Assembly (NCBI RefSeq): GCF_001927245.1
Contig: NZ_MJUX01000002.1
Location: forward strand, 62,001-126,000
Direction: 5' to 3'
DNA from: Acuticoccus yangtzensis
GTDB lineage: Bacteria > Pseudomonadota > Alphaproteobacteria > Rhizobiales > Amorphaceae
DNA: 64,000 nucleotides
A model generated the notes under the pieces. It had not been told where the DNA came from. It worked only from the letters and a program-made list of their open reading frames with translations, and ran no database searches. How positions within the stretch are numbered: position 1 is the first letter of the stretch; each line of letters begins with the position of its first letter. The position numbers and the translations under genes were made by a program. Below are positions 1-9,053 of this stretch, one piece after another.

Positions 1-2
1 GG

Positions 3-527
3 GTCTCCGCCTTCTCGGCGGTCGCGGTGCTGGCCGCCCTCGCCACGCTCCTCTTTCCGCGCGTGCCGGTGCCGGACAGCTTCGAGACCGGCAAACAGCT
101 CCGCGACCTCTGGTTCAATTCCATCACCAAGCAGTGGACCGGCTACGCGCTCCTCGGCATCACCGCCGCGGCGGCGCTCATCGGCCTGCGCAAGAGGATC
201 GGCCTCTTCAAGCGGCTCGGCGGCTATCAGGCGTGGCGGCTCGTCCACCTGGCGCTCGGCGTTCTGGCGGCAGGCGCGCTGGTGGTCCACACCGGCTTCC
301 GGCTCGGCAGCAACCTCAATCTGGCGCTGATGGCGTGTTTCACCCTCATGCTCGCCTTCGGCGCCGTCTCGGGCCTCATCACCGGCGGCGAACACAAGCT
401 GCGCGAGGCCGACATCGTCGGGGCCGCGGACAAGCCCCGCGCGCTGCCGCTGTGGGTGCACATCCTGGCGCTGTGGCCGCTGCCTCTGCTCCTCGCCTTC
501 CACATCCTCAGCGTCTATTCCTGGTAG
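3..527 (+). CDS. membrane cytochrome b-like subunit (5' truncated)
   Basis: The reading frame is open from the left edge, so the start and N-terminus lie outside the window. The visible part has about four hydrophobic helices. Histidines sit inside helices in pairs (VHLALG and VVHTGF around positions 250-290; WVHIL and AFHILS around 455-515), the pattern expected for transmembrane b-heme ligation in cytochrome b561/ferric-reductase-like proteins. It ends 6 nt before an undecaheme cytochrome c gene, so the two are probably cotranscribed and exchange electrons across the membrane. The exact family is not recognised; a NapH/ferredoxin-type N-terminal domain could be missing upstream. Confidence 0.6.
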   Translation, partial: VSAFSAVAVLAALATLLFPRVPVPDSFETGKQLRDLWFNSITKQWTGYALLGITAAAALIGLRKRIGLFKRLGGYQAWRLVHLALGVLAAGALVVHTGFRLGSNLNLALMACFTLMLAFGAVSGLITGGEHKLREADIVGAADKPRALPLWVHILALWPLPLLLAFHILSVYSW

Positions 528-533
528 GGGCCG

Positions 534-2075
534 ATGTCGCTGAAACGGAATGCGGCTCTCTGGATCCTGTGGCTGGGCCTCACCCTCGCCGGCGGCGGCG
601 CGCTGGCCGCGATCGTCTATGTCGGCGGTGACAGGGACCTTTTCCTCATCGGGGACACCACAGGCGCGCATCATCAGATCGAGGTGGCGTGCGACGCCTG
701 CCACACCTCCGAGACCTTCGCCGACGCCGAGACGATCCAGAAGGACATGAACAAGGCGTGCCTCTCCTGCCACGCCGACGAGCTGGACGTCGCCAACGAC
801 AGCCACCCGGTGAAGAAGTTCCGTGATCCGCGCAACTTCCGCCGGCGCGAGGCGCTGGACGCGCTCTATTGCACCACCTGCCACGCCGAGCATGTGCCCG
901 AGGAGACGCGCGTCGGCGCGGTGACGCTGCCGATGGACTACTGCATGGCCTGCCACCAGGACGTGTTCGAGAACCGCCCGAGCCACCAGGGCAGCGACTT
1001 CACCACCTGCGCCAGCGCCGGCTGCCACAACTTTCACGACAACGTGGCGCTCTACGAGGACTTCCTCGTCAAGCACGCCGACATGCCGGACTTCGCGGCT
1101 CACCCTGTGATCGGCTTTTCGGCCCGCAGCCGCGCCACCCCGGTCGCCGATGCGCTCGCCTCTGACGACGCGCGCGCCCAGATGATCGCCTACCTGAAGA
1201 CGCTGGGCGAGGACGACGACGACGCCGCCGAAGAGGCCGACGAGCGGCTAGCCGCCGTGCTGACGGCGGACGACGCGCTCGCCCCGGCGCCGTACCTCAC
1301 GGCCGGCGCCGTCGCCGAATGGGCCGGGTCGAAACACGCGCTCGGCGGGGTGAACTGCGCCGGGTGCCACGCGCCGGAGGCCGCCGCGGACGACTTTGCC
1401 GCCATCGAGGCCGAGTGGATCGCAGAGCCCGGCATGGACACCTGCGTGTCGTGCCACAAACGCGAGGTCGGCTCGTTCCGCGAGGGCAAGCACGGCATGC
1501 GCTTCCACCCCGAATTGCCGGACCCGCGCGAGGCGCCGGAGAACACCCTCCTCGCCGCGTTGACCGCGATGTTCCGTGACGCGCCGTTGGGGCCGATGCC
1601 GGTGGCCGAGGCGCGCCTCCCGATGAAGCCGGACGCCATGGGCCGCGCGGCGGGCACGTGCACCGCCTGCCACGCGCCGCACGAGTCCAACCTCGCCTTT
1701 GCCGCGGTTGAGGCCTGCGCCTCCTGCCACGACGACGACCACACGCGGGCCTATTTCACGTCGCCCCATTTCAGGCTGTGGGAGGCGGAGATGGCGGGGA
1801 CGGGCGCGCCCGGAACCGGCGTGTCGTGCGGCGATTGCCACATGCCGAAGGTGGAGCTGCAGCGCGGCAACTTCTTCGTCACCCACAACCAGAACGCTTA
1901 TCTGCGGCCGAATGAAAAGATGATCCGGCCGGTTTGCCTGTCCTGCCACGGCCTCGGCTTCGCCATCGACGCCCTGGCAGACCCCGAACTCGTTGAAAAC
2001 AATTTCAACGGGCGCCCCTCGGCCCATGTGCCGAGCATCGACTGGGCGGTCAGTCGCACGCAGAGGCGACAGTGA
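534..2075 (+). CDS. membrane-anchored undecaheme cytochrome c
   Basis: A 513-residue protein with an uncleaved-looking N-terminal helix (residues 8-30) followed by a periplasmic part rich in heme sites. Ten CXXCH motifs start at residues 53, 76, 113, 137, 275, 304, 376, 395, 432 and 468, and one CX4CH starts at residue 159, giving eleven predicted c-hemes. An acidic, alanine-rich stretch (about 205-260) divides a five-heme N-terminal half from a six-heme C-terminal half. It starts 6 nt after the cytochrome b-like gene and is followed by a DUF3365 heme protein and a globin. A periplasmic electron conduit or terminal reductase is likely; the substrate cannot be read from the sequence. Many extra histidines could be distal heme ligands. 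Confidence 0.85.
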   Translation: MSLKRNAALWILWLGLTLAGGGALAAIVYVGGDRDLFLIGDTTGAHHQIEVACDACHTSETFADAETIQKDMNKACLSCHADELDVANDSHPVKKFRDPRNFRRREALDALYCTTCHAEHVPEETRVGAVTLPMDYCMACHQDVFENRPSHQGSDFTTCASAGCHNFHDNVALYEDFLVKHADMPDFAAHPVIGFSARSRATPVADALASDDARAQMIAYLKTLGEDDDDAAEEADERLAAVLTADDALAPAPYLTAGAVAEWAGSKHALGGVNCAGCHAPEAAADDFAAIEAEWIAEPGMDTCVSCHKREVGSFREGKHGMRFHPELPDPREAPENTLLAALTAMFRDAPLGPMPVAEARLPMKPDAMGRAAGTCTACHAPHESNLAFAAVEACASCHDDDHTRAYFTSPHFRLWEAEMAGTGAPGTGVSCGDCHMPKVELQRGNFFVTHNQNAYLRPNEKMIRPVCLSCHGLGFAIDALADPELVENNFNGRPSAHVPSIDWAVSRTQRRQ

Positions 2076-2141
2076 TTTGGCCTTACCGCGCCTCTGCGTG
2101 CCGCCATTGCAAGTCACCCCGCAACGCAAGAAGGACCTAGT

Positions 2142-2735
2142 ATGCGCTTCTCCCGGATCAAGATCACGGCGGCCGCCGCGGGCCTTGCCGTGGCCGTTGC
2201 CGCGGCACCCGGCAGCCTGTCCGCCGATTCCCTCGACGATGCCACCATTCCCGCGAAAGACGTCGCGGACATGCTGCACGCCGTGATGGAATCGGACCGC
2301 ACCGTCTATACCCGCCTCGTCGTGAACCGCCTGCAGAATGAAGAGCAGGTGATCAAGGCGTCGGAGTTCTTCCACGACGACAAGGCGTTGCCACTTCCGG
2401 CACAGATGTTCCGCTTCGGCTCCGAGATGGTCGCCGACAAGACGGACAAGTTCTTCTATTCGCTCCTGTCGCTGTGGCCGATCAACAAGCAGAACGCGCC
2501 GACCACGGACGTCGAGAAGGAGGGCCTGGAGGCCGTCGCCGACGATCCGGACGAGCCCTTCTACGCCGAGGAGGAGCTCGGCGGACAGAAGTACCTCACC
2601 GCGGTCTATGCCGACGTCGCCGTCGCCGGGGCGTGCGTGTCCTGCCACAACGCCCACAAGGACACCCCGCGCGACGATTTCGAGCTGGACGACACCATGG
2701 GCGGCGTCGTCATCCGCATTCCGATCGACGGCTGA
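2142..2735 (+). CDS. periplasmic DUF3365 (Tll0287-like) c-type heme protein
   Basis: A 197-residue protein with a Sec signal peptide (basic start, hydrophobic alanine-rich core, cleavage near SLSADS) and a single CVSCH heme motif close to the C-terminus. This layout, an alpha/beta domain followed by one late CXXCH, matches DUF3365/Tll0287-like heme proteins, which occur alone or as sensor domains of kinases and cyclases. Here it is free-standing, with no transmitter domain. It lies 66 nt after the undecaheme cytochrome and before a globin, so a redox or NO/O2-sensing role for the cluster is plausible, but that is inference from context. Confidence 0.8.
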   Translation: MRFSRIKITAAAAGLAVAVAAAPGSLSADSLDDATIPAKDVADMLHAVMESDRTVYTRLVVNRLQNEEQVIKASEFFHDDKALPLPAQMFRFGSEMVADKTDKFFYSLLSLWPINKQNAPTTDVEKEGLEAVADDPDEPFYAEEELGGQKYLTAVYADVAVAGACVSCHNAHKDTPRDDFELDDTMGGVVIRIPIDG

Positions 2736-2810
2736 GCCTGGGCGCGCCCGGCGGCGGAGCGGCCTCCGCGCCGCCGCACCCCTCCCGCAACCCTGATGGA
2801 TGATTGCCCC

Positions 2811-3284
2811 ATGACTCCCGAAAAAGTCGCGCTCGTGCAGGCGAGCTTCAAGAAGGTCGCGCCGATTTCCGATGCGGCGGCGGACATTTTCTATACCCGC
2901 CTGTTCGAGCAGAATCCCGACGTCCGGCCGATGTTCCCCGAGGACATGTCCGACCAGAAGTCCAAGCTGATGAAGACCTTGGGCGTCGCCGTCGCCAACC
3001 TGCACCAGGTCGAGACGGTGCTGCCCGTGGTGCAGCAGCTCGGCGCCAAACACGTCGCCTATGGCGTGAAGGACGCGCATTATGACGCCGTCGGCGCAGC
3101 GCTCCTCTACACGCTGGAGAAAGGCCTCGGCGACGATTGGACGCCGGAGCTGAAGGATGCGTGGACGGAAACCTATGTCGCCGTCTCCGGCATCATGAAA
3201 GACGCCGCCCACAAGGCCGTGGCGGAGGCCGCCGCCCAGCCTGCCGCCGAGAAGAAGGGCTTTTTCGCCCGCATCTTCGGCTGA
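2811..3284 (+). CDS. single-domain globin (flavohemoglobin-type heme domain)
   Basis: A 157-residue globin. The F-helix segment LGAKHVAYGV places the proximal heme ligand at His81. The B/CD region (Tyr28, Phe42) fits bacterial single-domain globins related to flavohemoglobins. There is no reductase domain, so electrons must come from another protein. The start at 2811 gives the family-typical MTPEKV N-terminus; an upstream in-frame ATG at 2796 would add five residues and neither has a strong ribosome-binding site. A basic C-terminal tail (KKGFFARIFG) follows an alanine-rich linker. Location behind heme redox genes suggests oxygen or NO handling for that cluster. Confidence 0.85.
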   Translation: MTPEKVALVQASFKKVAPISDAAADIFYTRLFEQNPDVRPMFPEDMSDQKSKLMKTLGVAVANLHQVETVLPVVQQLGAKHVAYGVKDAHYDAVGAALLYTLEKGLGDDWTPELKDAWTETYVAVSGIMKDAAHKAVAEAAAQPAAEKKGFFARIFG

Positions 3285-3429
3285 CCCATCCGGCGGCACC
3301 GGCGGCCGGGCCCCTCTCGGCCGCCGCGCTCCGGTCTCGCGCTGCTGCGCGGCCCGGCCGGACTGCTACGCCTTGCCCAATCGCTTCCCCGCCGCCACTT
3401 TTCCTTTGATGACGCCGAGGAGGAACCCG

Positions 3430-4845
3430 ATGACCGACAATCTGTTCGACCGCCATGGCCTTGCCCAGGGCGAGGCGGAACGGATCGTGGCGGACGCGCT
3501 GAACGGAGCGGACGATGGCGACCTCTTCCTGGAGCACCGGATTTCCGAAAGCCTGGTGTTCGACGACGGCCGCCTGAAGTCCGCCGCCTTCGACATTTCG
3601 GACGGGTTCGGCCTGCGCGCCGTGGCGGGCGACCGTGTCGCCGTCGCCCATGCGTCGGACGTGTCGTTGGGGGCGCTGAAGCGGGCGGCGGACACCGTGT
3701 CCGTCGCCGCGCGCGGCCATCAAGGTACGCTGGACGTCGCCCCCGCAGGCACCAACCGGCGCCTTTATGACGACCTCGATCCCACCGCCGCGCCGGACTT
3801 CGGCGCCAAGACGGCGCTGCTGGCCGAAATCGACGCCTATGCCCGCGCCCGCGACCCGCGCGTACGACAGGTGTCGGTGTCGCTGGCGGCGGAACGTCAG
3901 GTGGTCAACATCCTGCGGCCGGATGGGCTCTTCCTCGCCGACCACCGCCCGCTGGTGCGCTTCTCCGTCTCGGTGATGGTCGCCGACGGCACCCGCATGG
4001 AATCGGGCAATTATGGCTGCGGCGGGCGCGAGCTCTATGACCGCTTCATCACCGAGGCCTCGTGGCACGGCGCGGTGGACGAGGCGCTACGCCGCGCCCT
4101 CGTGAACCTCGAGGCCGTGCCCGCTCCGGCCGGAACGTTCGACGTGGTCCTCGGCTCCGGCTGGCCCGGCATCCTCTTGCACGAGGCGGTGGGGCACGGG
4201 CTGGAAGGCGACTTCAACCGCCGCAAGACGTCCGCCTTCGCCGGGCTGATGGGCGAGATGGTCGCCTCCCCCGGCGTGACGGTGGTGGACGACGGCACGC
4301 GCGACGCGCGCCGCGGCTCTCTCAGCATCGACGACGAGGGGACGCCCACCAACGAGACCGTGCTGATCGAGGACGGGCGCCTGGTGGGTTACATGCAGGA
4401 CCGGCAGAATGCGCGGCTGATGGGCATGGTGCCGACAGGCAACGGGCGCCGCCAGTCCTACGCCCACACCGTCATGCCGCGGATGACGAACACGATCATG
4501 AAAGGCGGCGACACCGACCCCGAGGAGATCCGCGCCGGGGTGAAGGACGGGCTCTACATGGTCTCCTTCGGCGGCGGGCAGGTGGACATCACCTCCGGCA
4601 AGTTCGTGTTCCAGTGCACCGAGGGTTACCGCCTCAGGGACGGCAAGATCGCCGAGCCGGTGAAGGGAGCGATGCTGATCGGCAACGGGCCGGACGCTTT
4701 GACCCGCATCGCCGCCGTCGGCAACGACATGGCGCTCGACGACGGGATAGGCACCTGCGGCAAGTCCGGCCAGTGGGTTCCGGTGGGCGTGGGCCAACCG
4801 TCGATCCGCATCAACCAGATGACGGTCGGCGGCACCGAGGCCTGA
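3430..4845 (+). CDS. tldD: metalloprotease TldD
   Basis: A 471-residue protein of the TldD/PmbA family; TldD acts with TldE (PmbA) as a heterodimeric zinc protease on peptides such as microcin precursors. The catalytic signature HEAVGH lies at residues 251-256, followed by EGDFNRRKTSAF and the conserved NGRRQSYAHTVMPRMTNT and GGGQVDITSG segments. The ATG at 3430 is preceded by a good GAGGAG ribosome-binding site; the frame is open further upstream but lacks family similarity there. No pmbA is present in the window, so the partner is encoded elsewhere. Confidence 0.95.
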   Translation: MTDNLFDRHGLAQGEAERIVADALNGADDGDLFLEHRISESLVFDDGRLKSAAFDISDGFGLRAVAGDRVAVAHASDVSLGALKRAADTVSVAARGHQGTLDVAPAGTNRRLYDDLDPTAAPDFGAKTALLAEIDAYARARDPRVRQVSVSLAAERQVVNILRPDGLFLADHRPLVRFSVSVMVADGTRMESGNYGCGGRELYDRFITEASWHGAVDEALRRALVNLEAVPAPAGTFDVVLGSGWPGILLHEAVGHGLEGDFNRRKTSAFAGLMGEMVASPGVTVVDDGTRDARRGSLSIDDEGTPTNETVLIEDGRLVGYMQDRQNARLMGMVPTGNGRRQSYAHTVMPRMTNTIMKGGDTDPEEIRAGVKDGLYMVSFGGGQVDITSGKFVFQCTEGYRLRDGKIAEPVKGAMLIGNGPDALTRIAAVGNDMALDDGIGTCGKSGQWVPVGVGQPSIRINQMTVGGTEA

Positions 4846-5020
4846 TCCGCCCGCGGCGGAGAGCCGCAGGACGAGGCTAGGGCGCTGAACGGGCGCGTGA
4901 GGGGCGCGCGCTGCCTCTCCCACCGGGCTTGCGCAGCGACCTCGAACCCCTGATCTATGGTGCGCCGGCGCGCGTCGTGTGCCACGGCCGGCCCGCGCGT
5001 CATGCACATCCAGCGCCCTT

Positions 5021-5311
5021 ATGGACAAGACGTCATCGTCTGCGGCGGCTCCGGCCGCGCCTGTTCGCCCCACCTTCACCATGTGGCTCAACGCCTCGGT
5101 CAGCATGCTCTTCGTCGGCGTGATGGTGCTGCCCGCCGAGGCGGCCACCGCGTGGCTCGGCGGCGCCTTCACCCATTCGCCCCTCGTCGGCTGGGCGATC
5201 GCGGCGGTCACCATCCTTCCCTCGCTCGCCTGGCTGTGCGGCCGCGGCCTGAAGAACGCGCTTTCCGCCGAAGCCGAATTGATCGCCCAGGCGAGTCCGA
5301 CGGCTCGCTGA
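5021..5311 (+). CDS. small two-helix membrane protein, unknown function
   Basis: A 96-residue reading frame with an alanine/serine-rich cytoplasmic start and two probable transmembrane helices (about residues 20-40 and 52-70), followed by a short polar tail. No family is recognised. It follows tldD by 175 nt in the same direction. No clear ribosome-binding site precedes the ATG; coding character rests on base periodicity and the clean hydrophobic pattern. Confidence 0.5.
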   Translation: MDKTSSSAAAPAAPVRPTFTMWLNASVSMLFVGVMVLPAEAATAWLGGAFTHSPLVGWAIAAVTILPSLAWLCGRGLKNALSAEAELIAQASPTAR

Positions 5312-5523
5312 AGCTGCCGGCCGGGCGGGTTCAGCGCCGGCCCGGCCGCATCCTCACACCGCGCCGCGTCCTTTGCCGCCGACCCGGCGCGTGAAACGGC
5401 CCCATTGCGCCGAGCGCGCTCCCCGTGGGATGAAGACGGTGGGCGATGGAATGCCTGCAAGGCGGCCTTAACCCGCCTTGGCCTGACGGCTCGCCCGCAC
5501 GCCGCGGGCGCAAGAACAAAAGG

Positions 5524-6258
5524 ATGATGACGACCATGATCGACGACCTGCGCGAGGATCTCGCCACTGCTTTCCGCGTGGCCGCCGCCATGGACCTCAA
5601 CGAGGGTATCTGCAACCACTTCTCGGTGCAGGTGCCGGGGGCTGAGGAGCGTTATCTCATCAACCCCTACGGCATCCACTGGTCGGAGATGCGGCCGGGC
5701 GACCTGTTGCTGATCGACGGTGAGGGCCAGGTGGTCGAGGGAGAGGGCGAGGTCGAGGCGACGGCGCGCTACATCCACGTCGCCGCTCACCGCGCCAATC
5801 CGCGTCACGCGGCGGTGCTGCACACGCACATGCCCTTCTGCACCGCGCTGACGATGGTTGAGAACGGCTCGCTGGAAATGGCGCATCAGACCGCGTGCCG
5901 CTTTCACGACCGTACGGTCTATGTGCGCGAGTTCGGCGGTCTGGCGCTGGACGAGGACGAGGGCGAGGCCATCGCCACCTCAGCCAAACATGATAGTGCC
6001 GCGGACATCTTCTTCCTCGCGCACCATGGCGTGACGGTGTGCGGCGCCTCCGTGGCGGAAGCGTTCGATGACCTGTACTATCTGGAGCGGGCGGCGCGTC
6101 AGCAGGTTCTGGCGATGTCGACCGGGCTGCCGTTGAAGCTGATGAATGCCGAGCAGGTGAACCACACCGCGCGGCAGATGCGGCAGGTGATGAAGGTGCA
6201 GGCCGAGGAGCACTTCACGGTGTTGAAGCGTCTTTATCCGGCCAAGGCTGCGGCATGA
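5524..6258 (+). CDS. class II aldolase/adducin family protein
   Basis: A 244-residue class II aldolase-fold protein. The family's zinc-binding histidines are visible in AVLHTHMPF and in AHHGVTVCG. Early motifs such as NEGICNHFSVQVPG and INPYGIHWSEM are characteristic of the adducin-like branch. Such proteins act as metal-dependent aldolases or decarboxylases on small sugars or phosphorylated acids; the substrate is not deducible. The ATG at 5524 follows an AAAAGG ribosome-binding site; a longer upstream extension is proline/arginine-rich and unlike the family. A DUF2093 gene follows 10 nt downstream, probably cotranscribed. Confidence 0.88.
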   Translation: MMTTMIDDLREDLATAFRVAAAMDLNEGICNHFSVQVPGAEERYLINPYGIHWSEMRPGDLLLIDGEGQVVEGEGEVEATARYIHVAAHRANPRHAAVLHTHMPFCTALTMVENGSLEMAHQTACRFHDRTVYVREFGGLALDEDEGEAIATSAKHDSAADIFFLAHHGVTVCGASVAEAFDDLYYLERAARQQVLAMSTGLPLKLMNAEQVNHTARQMRQVMKVQAEEHFTVLKRLYPAKAAA

Positions 6259-6268
6259 GCGTAGGGCA

Positions 6269-6499
6269 ATGAACAGGCATGAGATGATGGCAGGGCGTCC
6301 GGGCGCCGAGGCGAAGCTGAGGTATCTCGACGGGGACTTTCAGGTTCTCTCTCCGGGCACCTTCGTGCGATGCGCCGTGACCGGCAAGCCGATCCCTTTG
6401 GCGGAGCTGCGCTATTGGAGCGTGGACGACCAGGAGGCTTATGCGGACGCCACGGCGGCGCACCAGGCCTTCATGTCCCGCCGACTTCGCGCGGTCTGA
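6269..6499 (+). CDS. DUF2093 domain protein
   Basis: A 76-residue protein matching the small DUF2093 family, which is largely confined to alphaproteobacteria. The recognisable core is the segment from VRCAVTGKPIPL through ELRYWSVDDQEAY, near residues 33-58. Function is unknown; the conserved cysteine and compact size suggest a small binding protein. It starts 10 nt after the class II aldolase stop with an AGGGC ribosome-binding site and is probably cotranscribed with it. Confidence 0.85.
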   Translation: MNRHEMMAGRPGAEAKLRYLDGDFQVLSPGTFVRCAVTGKPIPLAELRYWSVDDQEAYADATAAHQAFMSRRLRAV

Positions 6500-6987
6500 C
6501 ACCACGAAGGCGGCCGGCGCAACACGCGCCGCTCGCCCTGAACGCGGCCGCTCGCCGCCCTCGCCAACCAAACTGCCGGAGCAAGGGAACGCTACCGGCA
6601 CCATGGGACATGCCGGCGGGCTATATCGCGGCCGGCAGAAGGGAACGATGCCGGCGGACTGGATCGCTGCCGGTGCCATGGCACCCCACCGCGCGGGACA
6701 CACCCCCTTGGGACCACCGCGCCCGCCCACCGCGAGGCGCTCACATGGCGCGGGTCCGTTTGCCTGATCATCGGAGCCGCCGTCGCCCCAAACCCTTGGC
6801 GGAGAAGGTGGGACGCCTGCAAGGGGCCGCAGGCCGGCTTTAGCCGCTTGCCCTTGCGGGTGTGCCGCCTTCTCTGCCATGCGGTGCAGGGGTGATGGCG
6901 GTTCCGGTGATCAGGCGGTCCCTGATCATTGGTGAGTCCGAGCCCGCCGGAGGCCGCGGCGCCTCGTCCGCCCGCGGCCTTGCGCCC
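6500..6987. other. 488-bp intergenic region between convergent genes
   Basis: No convincing gene is seen on either strand. Reading frames here are proline/arginine-rich and overlap each other, as expected of GC-rich non-coding DNA. The central part (6583-6681) contains a degenerate tandem repeat annotated separately. The right part holds only imperfect GC-rich inverted segments. It separates the DUF2093 gene (+) from the end of the hydroxyacid dehydrogenase gene (-). Confidence 0.6.
6583..6681. repeat. degenerate ~18-bp tandem repeat
   Basis: About five degenerate units of roughly 18 bp share a GCCGGCGG-like core, for example at 6600-6620, 6624-6638 and 6647-6660. The octamer GGGAACG(A/C)T occurs at 6585 and 6641. 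The repeat is non-coding and lies between convergent genes. Confidence 0.5.
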
Positions 6988-7929
6988 TCAGGGGATAGGC
7001 GTCACCAGAGGCTCACCGGCCAGCGCCTTCTCGACATTGGCCACCACGAGGTCCCCCATCGCGCGGCGCGTATCCACGGTGCAGCTCCCGATGTGCGGCG
7101 TCAGCACCACGCGGTCGAAGCCCATGAGCGCGGCCGGAACGTTGGGCTCGTCCTCGAACACGTCGAGCCCGGCGCCGCCGAGTCGGCCTTCTTGAAGTGC
7201 GGGCGCGAGGGCGGTCTCGTCGACGACCGAGCCGCGGGCGATGTTGATGAGGATCCCCTTCGGCCCCAACGCGTCCAGGACGGGTGCGTTCACGAGGTGA
7301 TAGGTCGCGGCGCCGCCGGGACAGGCGACCACCAGCACGTCGGCCCAGGCGGCGAGGCCCTCCAGGGTGTCGAAGAACTGGCCGGGCGCGCCGTCCTTGG
7401 CGCGGCGGTTGTGGTAGCCGATCTGCATGTCGAACCCGGCCCCGCGGCGGGCGATCGCCTCGCCGATGCGGCCCATGCCCAGGATGCCGAGGCGCTTGCC
7501 GCTGATCCTCATCGCCTCGGGGAAGCCGCGCACGTCCTGCCAGGCGCCGGCCTTCACGTAGCGGTCCGCCTCGGCGATGCGCCGCCCGACCGCCAGCATC
7601 AGCGCCCAGGCGAGGTCGGCCACGCAGTCGTCCAGAATGTCGGGGGTGTAGCTGACGGCGATGCCCTTCTCGCGCGCGGCGGCGACGTCCAGCGTGTCGT
7701 AACCGACGCCCCAGCTACAGATGGCGCGCAGCTTCGGCAGCGAGTCGATCATCCCGCGGGTGATGCCGCGGAGCGCGGAGGTGACCACCACCGTGGCCTC
7801 CGGCGCGAGTGCGCCGAGGTCGGACGGGATCGGGCCCTCCAACACGGAGGCGACGGCGTAGCGGCGGGCCAATTCCTCGTCGGCGTGCGCGCCGGCCGAG
7901 CCGATCTGAACGATGTCGGCGGCCGTCAT
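6988..7929 (-). CDS. D-2-hydroxyacid dehydrogenase (NAD(P)-dependent)
   Basis: A 313-residue member of the D-isomer-specific 2-hydroxyacid dehydrogenases, which reduce 2-oxoacids such as hydroxypyruvate, glyoxylate or hydroxyphenylpyruvate. The Rossmann motif GILGMGRIGEAIARR is followed by a cofactor-loop HNRRAK that favours NADP. The catalytic triad is visible: Arg in NIARGS, Glu in FEDEP and His in LTPHIGS. The ATG at 7929 is chosen; a TTG at 7995 would add 22 atypical residues without a ribosome-binding site. It is downstream of a crotonase gene on the same strand, separated by 153 nt, and may belong to the same catabolic region. Confidence 0.9.
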   Translation of the reverse strand: MTAADIVQIGSAGAHADEELARRYAVASVLEGPIPSDLGALAPEATVVVTSALRGITRGMIDSLPKLRAICSWGVGYDTLDVAAAREKGIAVSYTPDILDDCVADLAWALMLAVGRRIAEADRYVKAGAWQDVRGFPEAMRISGKRLGILGMGRIGEAIARRGAGFDMQIGYHNRRAKDGAPGQFFDTLEGLAAWADVLVVACPGGAATYHLVNAPVLDALGPKGILINIARGSVVDETALAPALQEGRLGGAGLDVFEDEPNVPAALMGFDRVVLTPHIGSCTVDTRRAMGDLVVANVEKALAGEPLVTPIP

Positions 7930-8082
7930 CGTGCGGCCGTCCCAATGCTGCGTCTCGTCCCATCCATGCCGCGCCTCCCATAAGCTCTCGTTCAATTGAG
8001 AGCCTATGCTTCATCGACGCAGAGCGGAAAGGAAAATTGCCGCACCGGGCCCGCCGTTCGGCCGGCCTGGTGTGGCGGGGCG

Positions 8083-8892
8083 TCAGGCGGCGTTGGGGCG
8101 CACGCGCGCGGCGGTCTTGTCGGCGAAGGCGGCGAGGCGGGCGCGCGCATCGGGCTGCGTGTTGACGATGCCGGCGACGACGGCCTCGGCATAGGCGGCG
8201 TCCATGCCGGACATGTTCTGCATGTGACTGATGGCCGAGCAGATGGCGAAGTTGGTGAGCGGCAGGTTGGCCGCGGCGCGCCCGGCCAGCTCCATCGCCT
8301 TATCGAAGCTCGACCCCTCGACGAGATACTGGCACAGCCCGACGTCGACCGCCTCCCGGCCCTGGTAGACGCGGCCGGTCAGCATCATGTCGATCATGCG
8401 CGCCTTACCGACGAGGTCGGCCACGCGGATCGTCGCGCCGCCGCCGGTGAAGAGCCCGCGCTGTCCTTCGGGGAGGGCGAAATAGGTGGTCTCGTCGGCG
8501 ACGCGGATGTGGGCGGAGCTGGCGAGCTCCAGCCCGCCGCCGACGACCGCGCCCTTCAGCGCGGCGATCACCGGAACGCCGCCATATTCCATCTTGTTGA
8601 ACGCCTCGTGCCAGCGCAGGCACACGTGCATGAACTCAGCCGGGCTGCGGTCGGCCTGGTGATGCTCGATGAGGTCGAGGCCGGCGCAGAAGTGCTGCCC
8701 CTCGCCCGCCAGGACGACGGCCTTACAGCCGGTGCGGGGCGCTGCGGAGAAGAGCGTGATCAGCTCCTCGATGGTGGCAATGTCGAGCGCATTGCGCTTG
8801 TGCGGGCGGCTCAGCATCACGACCCACACGCCATTGTCCTGCGGGTCGATGGCGAGGTTGATGAATTGGGTCAGATCCAGACCGATCGACAT
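8083..8892 (-). CDS. crotonase-family enoyl-CoA hydratase, DmdD-like
   Basis: A 269-residue crotonase. The oxyanion-hole segments [13 protein letters not shown] and [10 protein letters not shown] are intact, and both catalytic glutamates are present at residues 122 (GGGLEL) and 142 (ALPEGQRG). The [15 protein letters not shown] stretch and the two glutamates resemble methylthioacryloyl-CoA hydratase DmdD, but generic enoyl-CoA hydratase is equally possible. The ATG at 8892 has a GAAGGAG ribosome-binding site. It lies downstream of an acyl-CoA dehydrogenase of the DmdC type on the same strand, with a 161-nt gap. Together they could oxidise and hydrate one acyl-CoA substrate. Confidence 0.85.
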   Translation of the reverse strand: MSIGLDLTQFINLAIDPQDNGVWVVMLSRPHKRNALDIATIEELITLFSAAPRTGCKAVVLAGEGQHFCAGLDLIEHHQADRSPAEFMHVCLRWHEAFNKMEYGGVPVIAALKGAVVGGGLELASSAHIRVADETTYFALPEGQRGLFTGGGATIRVADLVGKARMIDMMLTGRVYQGREAVDVGLCQYLVEGSSFDKAMELAGRAAANLPLTNFAICSAISHMQNMSGMDAAYAEAVVAGIVNTQPDARARLAAFADKTAARVRPNAA

Positions 8893-9053
8893 GGAAGCTC
8901 CTTCGCGGGGGTGTGCGGCCGCGCCGGACGGGCCGGGCGGCACGGTGGGGACGGCCGCGCGGTGCGGCCGGTCGGCAGAGAGGACGGGCCACGGTGCGGC
9001 GCGGCCTGATCAACCGTGAGGGCGAGCCGCGCTCTAGCGCGACCCGATAGGTC

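Noticed and set aside
1248-3299. 683-residue open frame on the minus strand across the cytochrome/globin cluster
   Set aside because: It is antisense to three clear heme-protein genes; its arginine/histidine/glycine-rich composition is what GC-rich codon bias produces on the opposite strand, and no family is recognised.
4087-5907. 606-residue minus-strand frame across tldD and the aldolase
   Set aside because: Covers conserved genes in antisense and has shadow-type composition.
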